A stretch of DNA of 50,348 bases from Gammaproteobacteria bacterium (GCA_007694905.1 REEU01000203.1:1-50348), one strand, 5' to 3'. Positions 18,653-26,591 are shown, numbered from the stretch's first letter. Translations and numbers: made by a program. Notes: generated by a model not told the origin, from the letters alone.

Positions 18653-19816
18653 ATGCAGGAACAGCAACTCATCGACCGGATCAAGGCTTTGGTTCCTCTG
18701 CTCGAACAGCACGCCGATCAGGCCGAGCAGGAGCGGAAACCGGTCGATGAGGTGATGAAAGCCATCGAGGATACCGGAGCTTATCGATACTTCGTTCCGA
18801 GAGCCTATGGCGGCTACGAGTTCAGCCTGGAAGGCTTCATGGATCTGGGGATGGCACTCGGCGAGGGCTGCCTGTCCACCGCCTGGGTCGTGACGTTCTG
18901 CATGGAGCACAACTGGCTGCTGGGCCTGTTCGGCAAGGAAGCCCAGGATGACATCTTCGGACGGCAACCCTACATCATCGCCCCAGGCGCGCTGGCGCCG
19001 AAGGGCCAGGCCGTGCCGGCAGAGGGCGGTTACGTCGTCAGCGGGCGCTGGGAATGGGGCACCGGCGTCATGCACGCTGACTGGGTCATGGTCGGTGCAT
19101 TGACGCCCAGCGCGGCAGGGGAACGCCCTGATCTGTGCATGTACGTCATTCCACGAGAGCAGGCAGAGGTGATCGATACTTGGCACATGGCCGGCATGGT
19201 CGGTACCGGTAGCAATGACATTGCAGTGCATGACGTATTCGTGCCCGGCCACCGCAGGGTGAACCTGATGGAGCTTCGTGCTGGTGACAGTCCAGGCGCG
19301 CGCGTCCATGACTCGCCGACCTACCGCATGCCCATGCTGCCCGTTCTGGGGCTGACCGCAGCGGCACCAGCGGTAGGTTGCGCGCGCAAGGCAGTCTCTC
19401 TGTTTCGCGAGCGCCTGCAGGGGCGCACGGTGTACGGCACCACGACCCGTCAGGGTGAACGTGGCGTCGCCCAGGTTCGTCTCAGCCATCTCGAGACGGC
19501 CGTGACAGAGACGGAGATTCAACTGCTGACACTTGCGCGCGAGGTGAGCGACTGGGGGGCGCGCGGCGAACCCTGCCCGGAGCTGGAGCGGGCCGCCCTC
19601 AGGGTGCGCATCGGCCGCGTTGTGCGAACTGCCCGCGACATCGTGCGGGACACGGTGGAGGCCAGCGGGGCGCACGCCCACTTCCTCGACAATCCGCTGC
19701 AGCGGGCGCTCCGGGACGTGCATACCCTGTCCTGCCACACCGTATTCGACTTGGACATCTCGGCCGAGAATCATGGCCGCCTGCTGCTCGGATTACCGGC
19801 AAACTCTCCCGTCTGA
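18653..19816 (+). CDS. acyl-CoA-dehydrogenase-fold flavin monooxygenase (HsaA/HpaB-C2-like)
   Basis: A protein of about 387 residues with the acyl-CoA dehydrogenase fold. The N-terminal helices (DEVMKAIEDTGAYRYFVPRAYGGYEFSLEGFMDLGMALGEG), a beta domain (GGYVVSGRWEWGTGVMHADW) and the C-terminal helical domain (ALRVRIGRVVRTARDIVRDTVEASGAHAHF) match the two-component flavin hydroxylases (HsaA, the C2 component of p-hydroxyphenylacetate hydroxylase, DszC) better than true dehydrogenases: SGRWEWGTGV and SGAHAHF are their usual versions, and no clear catalytic Glu is seen. Such enzymes hydroxylate aromatics with reduced flavin supplied by a separate reductase; two candidates lie at 20631 and 23368. 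Three in-frame starts (GTG 18647, ATG 18650, ATG 18653) follow GGAGA 18641-18645; the last has the best spacing. Confidence 0.82.
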   Translation: MQEQQLIDRIKALVPLLEQHADQAEQERKPVDEVMKAIEDTGAYRYFVPRAYGGYEFSLEGFMDLGMALGEGCLSTAWVVTFCMEHNWLLGLFGKEAQDDIFGRQPYIIAPGALAPKGQAVPAEGGYVVSGRWEWGTGVMHADWVMVGALTPSAAGERPDLCMYVIPREQAEVIDTWHMAGMVGTGSNDIAVHDVFVPGHRRVNLMELRAGDSPGARVHDSPTYRMPMLPVLGLTAAAPAVGCARKAVSLFRERLQGRTVYGTTTRQGERGVAQVRLSHLETAVTETEIQLLTLAREVSDWGARGEPCPELERAALRVRIGRVVRTARDIVRDTVEASGAHAHFLDNPLQRALRDVHTLSCHTVFDLDISAENHGRLLLGLPANSPV

Positions 19817-19920
19817 ACAGCAAGCCTGCAGGAATGCGCTTCGGGTATCGGCCCTGGGCTGGCGCGGACTTTGCGAAGATGTTCCATTTGCAATCGGGGT
19901 TGCAGTTCCTGCCCAACCAC

Positions 19921-19932
19921 TTAGGATACTAA
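19921..19932. promoter_or_regulatory. short inverted repeat and possible promoter before the CMD gene
   Basis: TTAG-GATA-CTAA (arms TTAG/CTAA) lies 23 bases before the start at 19956. A TAGGAT -10-like hexamer (19922-19927) overlaps it, with TTGCAG 16 bases upstream. The sequence CTTAGGAT is also found at 30115-30122, before the TonB-receptor relic. The symmetry is short and may be chance. Confidence 0.3.
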
Positions 19933-19955
19933 CCAAATCGACGAGGAGATGGCTC

Positions 19956-20615
19956 ATGCCGAGGCTACGTCAAGTCAGGCGTCAGGATGCAGCTCCCGAG
20001 GTGCTTCGCTACTACGATGCACTGTTCGGTGAACGTGATCCGGTAGAGGAACCCGGAACGGCCACTGGTACTCCCGGAAACTGGTGGACCGTGTTCGCCC
20101 TGCGACCTTACGTGTTCAAGCATGCGACGTCGCACTTCGGCATGTTCGGCATGTTCGCAAGCGAGTCGGTGAGTGAACTCGCCCCCGCGATTCGTGAACT
20201 CGGCATTCTCCGCGCAGCGTTCGCCACCGGCAGTCAGTTCGTCTACTCCCAGCACTGCAAGGCAGGACGGCGAAACGGATTGACGGAGGAGCAAATCGAA
20301 GCAATTCCGCATTGGAACGTCGTGGATATCTGGACACCCCTCGAACGGGCCGTCCTCGCCTATACCGACGCGCTCATCTACGATCGCGGTCGGGTCTCCG
20401 ATGGTGTATTCGATGCCCTGCATACAGAGATGTCGGACGAGGACATCCTCGAACTCACCTACCACATCTGCGGATATAACACCCACGCAATGATGTGCAA
20501 GGCCTTGCGACTGGAGTTCGATGACGTACCCGAGCGAATCCGCGAGGTCCCCGTACCCAAAGACGGTGAACTCGGAAGCGACTGGGCCGGCCAGGCCTGG
20601 TCAAAGAAATCCTGA
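19956..20615 (+). CDS. carboxymuconolactone decarboxylase-fold protein (first copy)
   Basis: A 219-residue helical protein of the CMD/AhpD fold. It has the conserved pattern ELGILRAAFATGSQFVYSQHCKAGRRNGLTEEQIEAI and a second helical half (ERAVLAYTDALIYDRGRVSD, LELTYHICGYNTHAMMCKAL). The redox CxxC of AhpD is not intact (only one Cys, in QHCKAG), so peroxidase activity is unlikely; a decarboxylase, hydrolase or structural role fits better. The family takes part in the protocatechuate branch, but many members in aromatic clusters are unassigned. The start ATG 19956 follows GAGGAG at 19943-19948; the frame extending upstream to 19620 overlaps the previous gene and is rejected. It lies 139 bases after the monooxygenase gene and 15 before the FMN reductase. 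Confidence 0.82.
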   Translation: MPRLRQVRRQDAAPEVLRYYDALFGERDPVEEPGTATGTPGNWWTVFALRPYVFKHATSHFGMFGMFASESVSELAPAIRELGILRAAFATGSQFVYSQHCKAGRRNGLTEEQIEAIPHWNVVDIWTPLERAVLAYTDALIYDRGRVSDGVFDALHTEMSDEDILELTYHICGYNTHAMMCKALRLEFDDVPERIREVPVPKDGELGSDWAGQAWSKKS

Positions 20616-20630
20616 GAAGGGGGATAGACC

Positions 20631-21215
20631 GTGGGAAGCAGTGCCTCGATCCTCGCATTCGCGGGCAGTACCCGGAAGGAGTCAGCGAACAAGAAGGTTC
20701 TCGCCATCGGCGTGCAGGCGGCTCGCGATGCCGGTGCGGAGGTGACCACCGTGGATCTCCAGGACTTTCCCCTGCCGATCTACGACGGTGATCTTGAGCA
20801 GCAGGAGGGCGTGCCCGCTCAGGCGATGGAGTTGAAGGCGCTGTTCCGCAGTCATCGCGGCCTGCTGATCGCGACGCCGGAGTACAATACGTCGATAAGC
20901 GGCGTGCTGAAGAACATGATTGACTGGGTCAGCCGCCCGGTCCCCGACGAACCCTTCCTGGCTCCTTTCAGCGGCAAGGTCGCGGGGCTCCTCTCTGCTT
21001 CATTGGGCCCAGTTGGCGGCTTACGTGCCCAGGCGCATCTGCGTCAAATTCTCAGCGGCATTGGCGTCATCGTGATCCCTGAGCATTGGAGCGTTCCTGG
21101 ATTGAATGACGGTACATTCGACGCTGACGGCAACTTGAACGACGAAACCGGTCAGAAGATGGTCCGCAGAGTAGGCGCCAGCCTCACGGGCTTCCTTCAG
21201 CGGCTTGAAGCCTGA
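20631..21215 (+). CDS. NAD(P)H-dependent FMN reductase
   Basis: A 194-residue flavodoxin-like reductase (PF03358). The phosphate loop is AFAGSTRKESANKKVL, and the FMN isoalloxazine contact PEYNTSISGVLKNMIDWVSR is the family signature. Members include ChrR, ArsH-like and azoreductase-type enzymes that reduce free flavin or quinones. In this setting it could supply reduced FMN to the monooxygenase encoded at 18653, or reduce quinones that form from hydroxylated aromatics. The start is GTG 20631 with a GGGGG site. It follows the CMD gene by 15 bases and precedes the MarR gene by 33, within a plus-strand run from 16421 to 22457. Confidence 0.9.
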   Translation: MGSSASILAFAGSTRKESANKKVLAIGVQAARDAGAEVTTVDLQDFPLPIYDGDLEQQEGVPAQAMELKALFRSHRGLLIATPEYNTSISGVLKNMIDWVSRPVPDEPFLAPFSGKVAGLLSASLGPVGGLRAQAHLRQILSGIGVIVIPEHWSVPGLNDGTFDADGNLNDETGQKMVRRVGASLTGFLQRLEA

Positions 21216-21248
21216 GCGCATGGAGTGACGGGGCTGGAGCATCGACGC

Positions 21249-21737
21249 ATGGAACAGCGCAGTCCGAGTCCAGACCAGCGGCCCGTTCAGGCCGACGACT
21301 TCACAGACCCGATGCGCAGCATCGGTTACCTGTGCCGCATCAACTTTCGCCTTTTCGCCAGCGAGCTTCAGTCCCGCCTTGCGTCACATGGCGTCAGCAG
21401 CGGTCAATGGCGTTCGCTGAGAGTGCTCTGGGAAGAAGACGACATCACCCAACGGGAGCTCAGCGAGCGCGTGGGCGCCAAAGAGGCGACCACGGTGCCC
21501 ATGATCCGAAGCCTCGAGAAATCCGGCTTCATTGTGCGGCGGGAGGACCATCATGATCGGCGCAAAGTTCGAATCGTCTTGACGCCAAAGGCCAGAGCGC
21601 TGCGCAAGAAGCTCATGCCCTACGTCGCTGAAGTGAACCGCCTCGCCACCACCGGCATCGATCCTGAGGAACTCGAGACCACGCGCCGTGTGCTGGCCAC
21701 CATCTGGCACAATCTGTCTGGCCAGGAAAGGGGTTAG
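21249..21737 (+). CDS. MarR family regulator B (paralogue of the one at 22894)
   Basis: A 162-residue MarR regulator with N-terminal dimerisation helix (MRSIGYLCRINFRLFASELQ), winged helix (ITQRELSERVGAKEATTVPMIRSL) and wing (GFIVRREDHHDRRKVRIVLT), then a C-terminal helix (YVAEVNRLATTGID). The order and wording parallel the regulator at 22894-23355 (SQRELADEINLTESSTVILLDN, DRRRIRIQLTPKAR, YAAEINAIATEGVS), so the two are paralogues. ATG 21249 has GGAG with 9-base spacing; GTG 21225 is a less likely start. The stop is 3 bases before the GST start, so the two genes are co-transcribed. Its target is not apparent. Confidence 0.87.
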   Translation: MEQRSPSPDQRPVQADDFTDPMRSIGYLCRINFRLFASELQSRLASHGVSSGQWRSLRVLWEEDDITQRELSERVGAKEATTVPMIRSLEKSGFIVRREDHHDRRKVRIVLTPKARALRKKLMPYVAEVNRLATTGIDPEELETTRRVLATIWHNLSGQERG

Positions 21738-21740
21738 TCA

Positions 21741-22457
21741 ATGCCCAGACTCCAGCTGTACTCGGGGCCCACTCCCAACGGACGCAAAGTCGGCATCATG
21801 CTCGCCGAATGCGACGTCGATTTCGATGGTCACTTCATCGATATCATGTCCGGTGATCAGCTGGCTCCGGCGTTTCTGGCGCTGAATCCGAACAACAAAC
21901 ATCCTGTCATCGTCGATCCTGAGGGACCTTCGGGTAATCCGGTTACGGTCTGGGAGTCGGGCGCGATCCTGATGTATCTTGCTGAGAAGTGCGGGCAGCT
22001 GCTGCCGACTGATCCGGAGCGAAGGATCGAGGCACTGAAGTGGCTGTTTTTTCAGGTGTCGACGCAAGGGCCAATGGCCGGGCAGTTCGCCCACTTCGCT
22101 TTCTATGCCTCCCCTGAACACCAGTACCCTTACGCCATCGAGCGCTATCGCAACGAAATGCGGCGGCAGCTGAAGGTTATGGACGGACAGCTTGCGAACA
22201 GGGAGTACTTCGCATGCGAATACTCCATTGCAGACATCGCACTCTATCCCTATGCGGTCACTGCTCTGCACCGCGAAACTGAAGACCTGCCTCACCTGCG
22301 CAGTTGGCTCGATCGCATAGGTCAGCGAGAGGCAGTACGCGTGGGCATGTCTCTCATGGAGGACTGTGTCCAAGCGGCCACCATTGCCGGCGGCTTGAAG
22401 GGTCTGAACGACGAGCATCGCTCAGTGCTGTTCGGTGAGCGGCAGTATCGTCGCTGA
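21741..22457 (+). CDS. nu-class glutathione S-transferase (YfcG/YghU-like)
   Basis: A 238-residue GST. The thioredoxin-like half begins LYSGPTPNGRKVGIMLAE; the Thr-Pro-Asn loop corresponds to the glutathione-activating residues of E. coli YfcG and YghU. LNPNNKHPVIVDPEG carries the cis-Pro, and WESGAILMYLAEK is the glutathione-binding stretch. The C-terminal helical half includes EYSIADIALYPYAV. Nu-class enzymes are efficient disulfide-bond reductases, and relatives cleave beta-aryl ethers of lignin dimers. It is not the zeta class, so it is unlikely to be a maleylpyruvate isomerase despite the gentisate-like genes nearby. It ends the plus-strand run and converges on the SnoaL-like gene. Confidence 0.88.
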   Translation: MPRLQLYSGPTPNGRKVGIMLAECDVDFDGHFIDIMSGDQLAPAFLALNPNNKHPVIVDPEGPSGNPVTVWESGAILMYLAEKCGQLLPTDPERRIEALKWLFFQVSTQGPMAGQFAHFAFYASPEHQYPYAIERYRNEMRRQLKVMDGQLANREYFACEYSIADIALYPYAVTALHRETEDLPHLRSWLDRIGQREAVRVGMSLMEDCVQAATIAGGLKGLNDEHRSVLFGERQYRR

Positions 22458-22483
22458 CTTGCCACGGATGCACGGCGACCTAT

Positions 22484-22876
22484 TCAGAGAGCGGGACGCC
22501 CTGTCGCCTTCCGCAGACGATTGGCCTGTCCCGTATCCAGATACTCGTCGATGCGCTTGATGCGCCCGCCTTCGATCCGAAGCAGGATGCAGGCGGGGAT
22601 CGTGATCTCTGCGCCGTCTGCAGGAGTGGCTCGCAGGACGTGGCGCTGCAGGATACGCCCGTCGTCGAGTTGCAGGCGTTCGGCCACGTCGTAGCTGAGG
22701 TGGTCGACGCTTCCGCACAATCCCGCCAAAGTCTGCAGATTCGCTGCCTTGTCCTGACAGCGGTTGCTGAAGTTGTGCCACACCTCGATGTCCTCTGCGT
22801 AGAGGTCCCCAACTGCACTCACATCCTTCGCTGCGATCGCAGCGAACAGTCTTTCCGCGGTCTCGAGCTCAGTCAT
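22484..22876 (-). CDS. SnoaL/NTF2-like protein
   Basis: A 130-residue protein of the NTF2 fold. It has the typical opening ETAERLFAAIAAKDVSAVGDLYAEDIEVWHNF, where a helix is followed by a pocket His/Trp strand, a central antiparallel sheet (RILQRHVLRATPADGAEITIPACILLRIEGGRIKRIDEYLD) and a short tail. Such proteins act as small isomerases, cyclases, hydratases or dehydratases, or simply bind ligands. IKRIDEYLDTGQ is a common family ending. Substrate is unknown. ATG 22876 follows GGAG with 6-base spacing and lies 17 bases after the regulator stop, so it is the last gene of a six-gene minus-strand operon (26591 down to 22484). An upstream TTG at 22897 is less likely. Confidence 0.82.
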   Translation of the reverse strand: MTELETAERLFAAIAAKDVSAVGDLYAEDIEVWHNFSNRCQDKAANLQTLAGLCGSVDHLSYDVAERLQLDDGRILQRHVLRATPADGAEITIPACILLRIEGGRIKRIDEYLDTGQANRLRKATGRPAL

Positions 22877-22893
22877 GCCCTGCTCCAGTTCTG

Positions 22894-23355
22894 TCAACGT
22901 TTACCTGTGGCTGCGAGATGGGCCATCAGGTTCTCGCGCATGCGGATCGTCGCGCGAAGGAAGGCCGCGAGATCCCGCTTCGAGACCCCCTCGGTCGCGA
23001 TCGCATTGATTTCAGCGGCATAGGGCAGGAGTTTGTCCTCGAGCCTCCTTGCTTTGGGCGTGAGTTGAATGCGGATGCGCCGCCGATCCTCCACGTCACG
23101 TTTGCGTCGAATCAAGCCCGCGCGCTGCATGTTGTCGAGCAGGATCACGGTCGAGGACTCGGTCAGGTTGATCTCGTCCGCGAGTTCCCGCTGCGACATG
23201 TTTTCGCGTCGCCACAGCGCTCGCAGGACGTACCAAAAGCCATTGGTGATCTTGTGTTTGCCGATGTGCCGCTGCAGCTGGCGATCGAAGGCGCGATGGG
23301 TCGCCCGAACCTGATAGCCGTAGCTCTTCAGGGGATCTGGGTCGAAGTCAGTCAC
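22894..23355 (-). CDS. MarR family regulator C
   Basis: A 153-residue MarR regulator. The dimerisation helix YGYQVRATHRAFDRQLQRHI, winged helix (MSQRELADEINLTESSTVILLDNMQ) and wing (GLIRRKRDVEDRRRIRIQLT) are complete, followed by the helical KLLPYAAEINAIATEGV. It is a paralogue of the regulator at 21249. The start is GTG 23355 with AAGGA nine bases upstream, 12 bases after the flavin reductase stop. Being inside the operon of the bicupin and aldolase, it is likely to control that operon from the divergent promoter region 26592-26722, but the site is unproved. Confidence 0.88.
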   Translation of the reverse strand: MTDFDPDPLKSYGYQVRATHRAFDRQLQRHIGKHKITNGFWYVLRALWRRENMSQRELADEINLTESSTVILLDNMQRAGLIRRKRDVEDRRRIRIQLTPKARRLEDKLLPYAAEINAIATEGVSKRDLAAFLRATIRMRENLMAHLAATGKR

Positions 23356-23367
23356 AGCGGAGCGTCC

Positions 23368-23994
23368 TTATTCGGGGCGCGGCAGCTCGAAGGTCTCCCG
23401 CACGATGCTGTAATCGAGGTACCCGAGGCGTGCGACCTGAGCCAGAGCCAGGGAGTCGACTCGCCCGTCTCGAATCAGATGGTCCTCGATGTGAATTCCA
23501 ACCACCGCAGCAAGTACCAGGTGGCTGACACGCCCCTGCGGCTTTGCGGGCAGGCGGATGATATCGAAAACCTCACACTCCATGCAGGCAAGGGCTTCAC
23601 CGACGCGCGGTGCCCGGACCCATCTCGCAGGAACCGCGGTCAAGCCTGCTGCGTCGAACTCGCTCTCACCGGGAGGTAGCGCCCTCGAAGTCTCGTTCAT
23701 GGCCCGTGCAAGATGGGCGGAGACCACATTGGCGGTCAGCTCGGGCACCTCCCTCAAGTTACTGAGCGTGTCCTTGAATCGCCCGTCCGGTCCCGCTTCG
23801 AGCGCATTCGGCGCGAAGCCGATCAAGGGGGGATCAGCGGAGAGGCCGTTGAAGTAGGAGAACGGGGCCAGATTGGGCCTCCCCTGGGTATCGACGGTTG
23901 CGATCCAGCCGATGGGCCTGGGCGCAACGAGGGCGTTGAAAGGATTGTGCGTCAGGGGAGCCGGTTTGGGATCCACGCGTGGATCGTAGAACAT
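23368..23994 (-). CDS. flavin reductase-like (FMN-binding split barrel) protein
   Basis: A 208-residue protein of the flavin_Reduct family. The start FYDPRVDPKPAPLTHNPFNALVAPRPIGWIATVD is typical of this group, with FSYFNGLSADPPLIGF and DTLSNLREVPELTANVVS further on. Members reduce FMN or FAD with NAD(P)H for two-component monooxygenases, but the subgroup with LVAPRPIGWI is larger and includes proteins without a shown partner. It is the second candidate reductase for the monooxygenase at 18653. ATG 23994 begins four bases after the upstream aldolase stop; the longer frame to 24120 would run inside that gene. Confidence 0.85.
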   Translation of the reverse strand: MFYDPRVDPKPAPLTHNPFNALVAPRPIGWIATVDTQGRPNLAPFSYFNGLSADPPLIGFAPNALEAGPDGRFKDTLSNLREVPELTANVVSAHLARAMNETSRALPPGESEFDAAGLTAVPARWVRAPRVGEALACMECEVFDIIRLPAKPQGRVSHLVLAAVVGIHIEDHLIRDGRVDSLALAQVARLGYLDYSIVRETFELPRPE

Positions 23995-23998
23995 GCAG

Positions 23999-24901
23999 TC
24001 AGTCCCGCAGCCAGGGATTCGAAGCCAGGAGGGCGTCGAGGCGTTTCGCGACAGTCGGATCGGGAGGTGCCATGGGTAGACGATGCTCGTTGGACGGGAT
24101 GATGCCCAGCTGCCGGGCAAGATACTTGATCGGAATCGGATTGGTGTCCCAGAAGACGGCGCGGTTCAGGTCCAGCAGTTCGTAATGGTGTTTGCGTGCC
24201 CGCTCGAGATCACCGGCAAGGATCGCTTCGCACAGGGCGGCGATCCGCTTCGGAACCAGGTTGCCGACCGCATTCATCACACCGCACGCACCCAGTGCCA
24301 GCATCGGCAGACTGAGCTCCTCCAGGCCAACGAAGATTCGAAAGGAGTCGCCGAAGGTACGCAGGCAATCACTGACCAGGCCGAGCTCGACGGACGCATG
24401 CTTCATGCCGCAGAACGTGGGCGTTCGCTTGGCTATGGCCTCGAGTGTGGCTAATTCCAGCGTGACCGCAGCCCGCCCCGGGATGTGATAGATGAGCAGC
24501 GGAAGGTCGGTCCTGCGTCCGACTTCAGCGTAGTATTCGACGAGTCCCCGCTGAGGCGGACGAAGATAGTAGGGCGTGACCACCAGAAGGGCATCAGCAC
24601 CCGCCTTCGTGGCGTGCTCGGTGAGCGCGCAGGTCTCTGCGAAGGACTGGGAACCGGTTGCAGCCACGACAGTTGTCTGCCCAGCGGCCGCCTCGATCGC
24701 CACGTCCACCAGCTGATTGCGTTCGGCGATGGTGAGGGTGCTGGGTTCCGCCGACGTACCATTGACGAGCACGCCGTGACCACCCGCCTCGATATGACGG
24801 CGCACAAGGCTTGCGTACGTATCGAAGTCGATCCCGTCACCCTTGAACGGCGTGATGAGCGGCGTGATCGAGCCCTGAAGAGGGTGATCAGCGGCGTTCA
24901 T
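23999..24901 (-). CDS. DapA-family aldolase/hydratase (class I, Schiff-base)
   Basis: A 300-residue (beta/alpha)8 enzyme of the dihydrodipicolinate synthase/N-acetylneuraminate lyase superfamily. The Schiff-base Lys167 is in FCGMKHAS, the catalytic Tyr138 in LLIYHIPGR, and the substrate-carboxylate loop is VNGTSAEPSTLT (residues 47-56). All need an alpha-keto acid such as pyruvate. In aromatic pathways the same superfamily supplies trans-o-hydroxybenzylidenepyruvate hydratase-aldolase (NahE), which releases pyruvate from ring-cleavage products. Given the neighbouring bicupin dioxygenase, a catabolic role is more likely than lysine synthesis. ATG 24901 overlaps the bicupin stop by four bases (ATGA). 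Confidence 0.88.
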   Translation of the reverse strand: MNAADHPLQGSITPLITPFKGDGIDFDTYASLVRRHIEAGGHGVLVNGTSAEPSTLTIAERNQLVDVAIEAAAGQTTVVAATGSQSFAETCALTEHATKAGADALLVVTPYYLRPPQRGLVEYYAEVGRRTDLPLLIYHIPGRAAVTLELATLEAIAKRTPTFCGMKHASVELGLVSDCLRTFGDSFRIFVGLEELSLPMLALGACGVMNAVGNLVPKRIAALCEAILAGDLERARKHHYELLDLNRAVFWDTNPIPIKYLARQLGIIPSNEHRLPMAPPDPTVAKRLDALLASNPWLRD

Positions 24902-26010
24902 GACGAGCTCCGGCTGGTGGCAAATCCTGCGTCACTGCCGAGGATCCGACCCGGCTCGCTCAGGTCCTCCTGCCATAGAAGCGATTCCATGAAGATGTTC
25001 AGGGGTTGGTCCTGAATCGTCAGTTCGTAGACCGGCTCACCTTCGTTGGAGGCGTGGTTGTGCACAGCCCATCCCGGAGCCGACACCATGAGGTCGCCAG
25101 CCCGCCAGTCGTAGCGTCGGCCTTCGACCCTGCTGTATCCACTGCCGTGGAAGTAATAGTTGATCGCCGATGAAACGTGCCGGTGCGGACGATCCGTGAT
25201 ACCCGGTGGGCGAATCGTCATGGTCGCGAAGAAGTTCGGCGTCGTACCATTGAAGCGTTCCGTGCGCGGGTTGTAGAGAAGATACAGGCGCCTGCCGGTG
25301 TAATCACTGCCCAGAGCCGCAAGCTGGTCGAGGTGCGCCTTCACAGTTTGCCAGGGCCAGTGCAACGGGGGCGACGGCACTTCGGGCGGGTTGATCAGGG
25401 TTTCGTAAGGCATCAGACCGGCACCGTCTTCGCCAATCTCGAGCGTTGGCAAACGTCCGGCGGAGGGCGCTTCCACAGCGCTCCGACCATTGCCTGGCCC
25501 GGTTGCCGGAGCGCCCTCCTCAACGAGGTGCACACGCATCATCTCCAGCAACGCCGCATTGGAGTACGTCAGGCGAACCTGAAGGTCCTTGCCTGTATTC
25601 CGATGGAAGTACGTCTGCCAGGAGGGATGACTCCAGACGTCATAGCGCTGAAAGGGGATCGTCCGATCTCCGATGTGCGCCGAGCCGCTACCCCGAATGC
25701 AGAAACTGACCTGAGTCGAGTTGTGACGGATCGGCACGCTCTCCTCGCCAGGTTTGAGCACATCGAGGCTGACTTGTACACCGGGCGTCAAGCCGCGACC
25801 CGGATCGGGTGCTGAGGGGTGCACGAACAGGACCTGCCTGCGGCCGTTAGCAGGCCGAGGCAGCTCCGCAAGACGCGCCACCTCGGAGTCGATCAGCTCC
25901 CCCGAGATGATTACTGGCGGCCAGTCCCGAGCGGGTTTTGCCTGTTCCGGGCTGAACGGAGCGATGGTCGCTCCGCTGCGATCAACGACGGTTACCTGGG
26001 GTAGGCTCAT
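24898..26010 (-). CDS. bicupin ring-cleavage dioxygenase-like protein (gentisate 1,2-dioxygenase family)
   Basis: A 370-residue protein with two cupin domains. The second has the metal motif HRH (276-278), then GSGYSRVEG and PGWAVHNH with His317/319; this is the GDO-type layout. The first (residues about 80-145) keeps the fold (LKPGEESVPIRHNSTQVSFCIRGSG, RYDVWSHPSWQTYFHRN) but only one His at 96 and one at 136, without HxH. In characterised gentisate dioxygenases the iron site is in the N-terminal domain, so the site here appears to be in the other half. It would open the ring of a dihydroxylated aromatic acid; gentisate is the family guess, not a proof. Both ends overlap neighbours by four bases (24898-24901, 26007-26010). 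Confidence 0.78.
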   Translation of the reverse strand: MSLPQVTVVDRSGATIAPFSPEQAKPARDWPPVIISGELIDSEVARLAELPRPANGRRQVLFVHPSAPDPGRGLTPGVQVSLDVLKPGEESVPIRHNSTQVSFCIRGSGSAHIGDRTIPFQRYDVWSHPSWQTYFHRNTGKDLQVRLTYSNAALLEMMRVHLVEEGAPATGPGNGRSAVEAPSAGRLPTLEIGEDGAGLMPYETLINPPEVPSPPLHWPWQTVKAHLDQLAALGSDYTGRRLYLLYNPRTERFNGTTPNFFATMTIRPPGITDRPHRHVSSAINYYFHGSGYSRVEGRRYDWRAGDLMVSAPGWAVHNHASNEGEPVYELTIQDQPLNIFMESLLWQEDLSEPGRILGSDAGFATSRSSS

Positions 26011-26591
26011 GGCTTGTGCTCCTCGTCCGCTCCAGGCATGGAGGGCTCAGCGAAAATTGACGGCACCGGCGCCGCGATACCCAGAGAGTTGACCAGGAGC
26101 GCGTGCGCTACATAACGCGCCATGAGCATGAGCACCGCTACGGCGTCCCGGTACCCAAGCTCATCGACGACTGCTGACAGCTCCGAGCTCACATCACGCC
26201 CCCGGCGCTCGACGGCGATAAGAACGAAGCGCTGAACGATCTTTTCCTGCTCATCAAGTCTGGCGCGATCGGGATCGAGTCGCTCGACCTCGGCGACCCA
26301 TCTCCTGGGCAGTCCAAGCTTCAGCGCGAGCCGCTCGTGTTGATTGCGCTCGTAGTCCACACGCTCCAGACAGGCCACGGTCAGCACCACAAGTTCGACC
26401 AGCCGGATGTCCAGCTCGCCCTTGGATGCCTCGGTGAAATCGATGAACGCAGCCAGCGCCGCCTCCTGATGGGCAGTCGCCGCGAAGAATTCGCCCAGAT
26501 AGCCGAGACGCTCGTACTTGTCGCGCAGACGTCGTGCTATGGAATCAGGGAGCTCGTCGAACTCGAGGCGGGGAATTTCCGGCTTCAGCAT
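26007..26591 (-). CDS. carboxymuconolactone decarboxylase-fold protein (second copy)
   Basis: A 194-residue helical protein (PRLEFDELPDSIARRLRDKYERLGYLGEFFAATAH...). The core VELVVLTVACLERVDYERNQHERLALKLGLP has the CMD/AhpD pattern but carries Tyr/Asn/His instead of two redox Cys, so it is not a peroxidase. ALLVNSLGIAAPVPSIF is a late hydrophobic helix. It may be a lactone- or enol-handling enzyme; function is not assigned. ATG 26591 follows AGGAGG with 10-base spacing; the frame to 26621 is less supported. It is the first gene of the six-gene minus-strand operon and diverges from the Rieske genes. Confidence 0.8.
   Translation of the reverse strand: MLKPEIPRLEFDELPDSIARRLRDKYERLGYLGEFFAATAHQEAALAAFIDFTEASKGELDIRLVELVVLTVACLERVDYERNQHERLALKLGLPRRWVAEVERLDPDRARLDEQEKIVQRFVLIAVERRGRDVSSELSAVVDELGYRDAVAVLMLMARYVAHALLVNSLGIAAPVPSIFAEPSMPGADEEHKP

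Noticed and set aside
18137-19774. 545-codon open frame opposite the TonB receptor end and the monooxygenase
   Set aside because: No recognisable fold, and the sense strand carries two complete conserved proteins with ribosome sites.
23999-24901. Lysine-biosynthetic dihydrodipicolinate synthase (dapA)
   Set aside because: Family motifs fit the superfamily, but the gene is coupled to a ring-cleavage-type bicupin and a flavin reductase, and the Tyr loop reads YHIPGR; a catabolic aldolase or hydratase is more likely.
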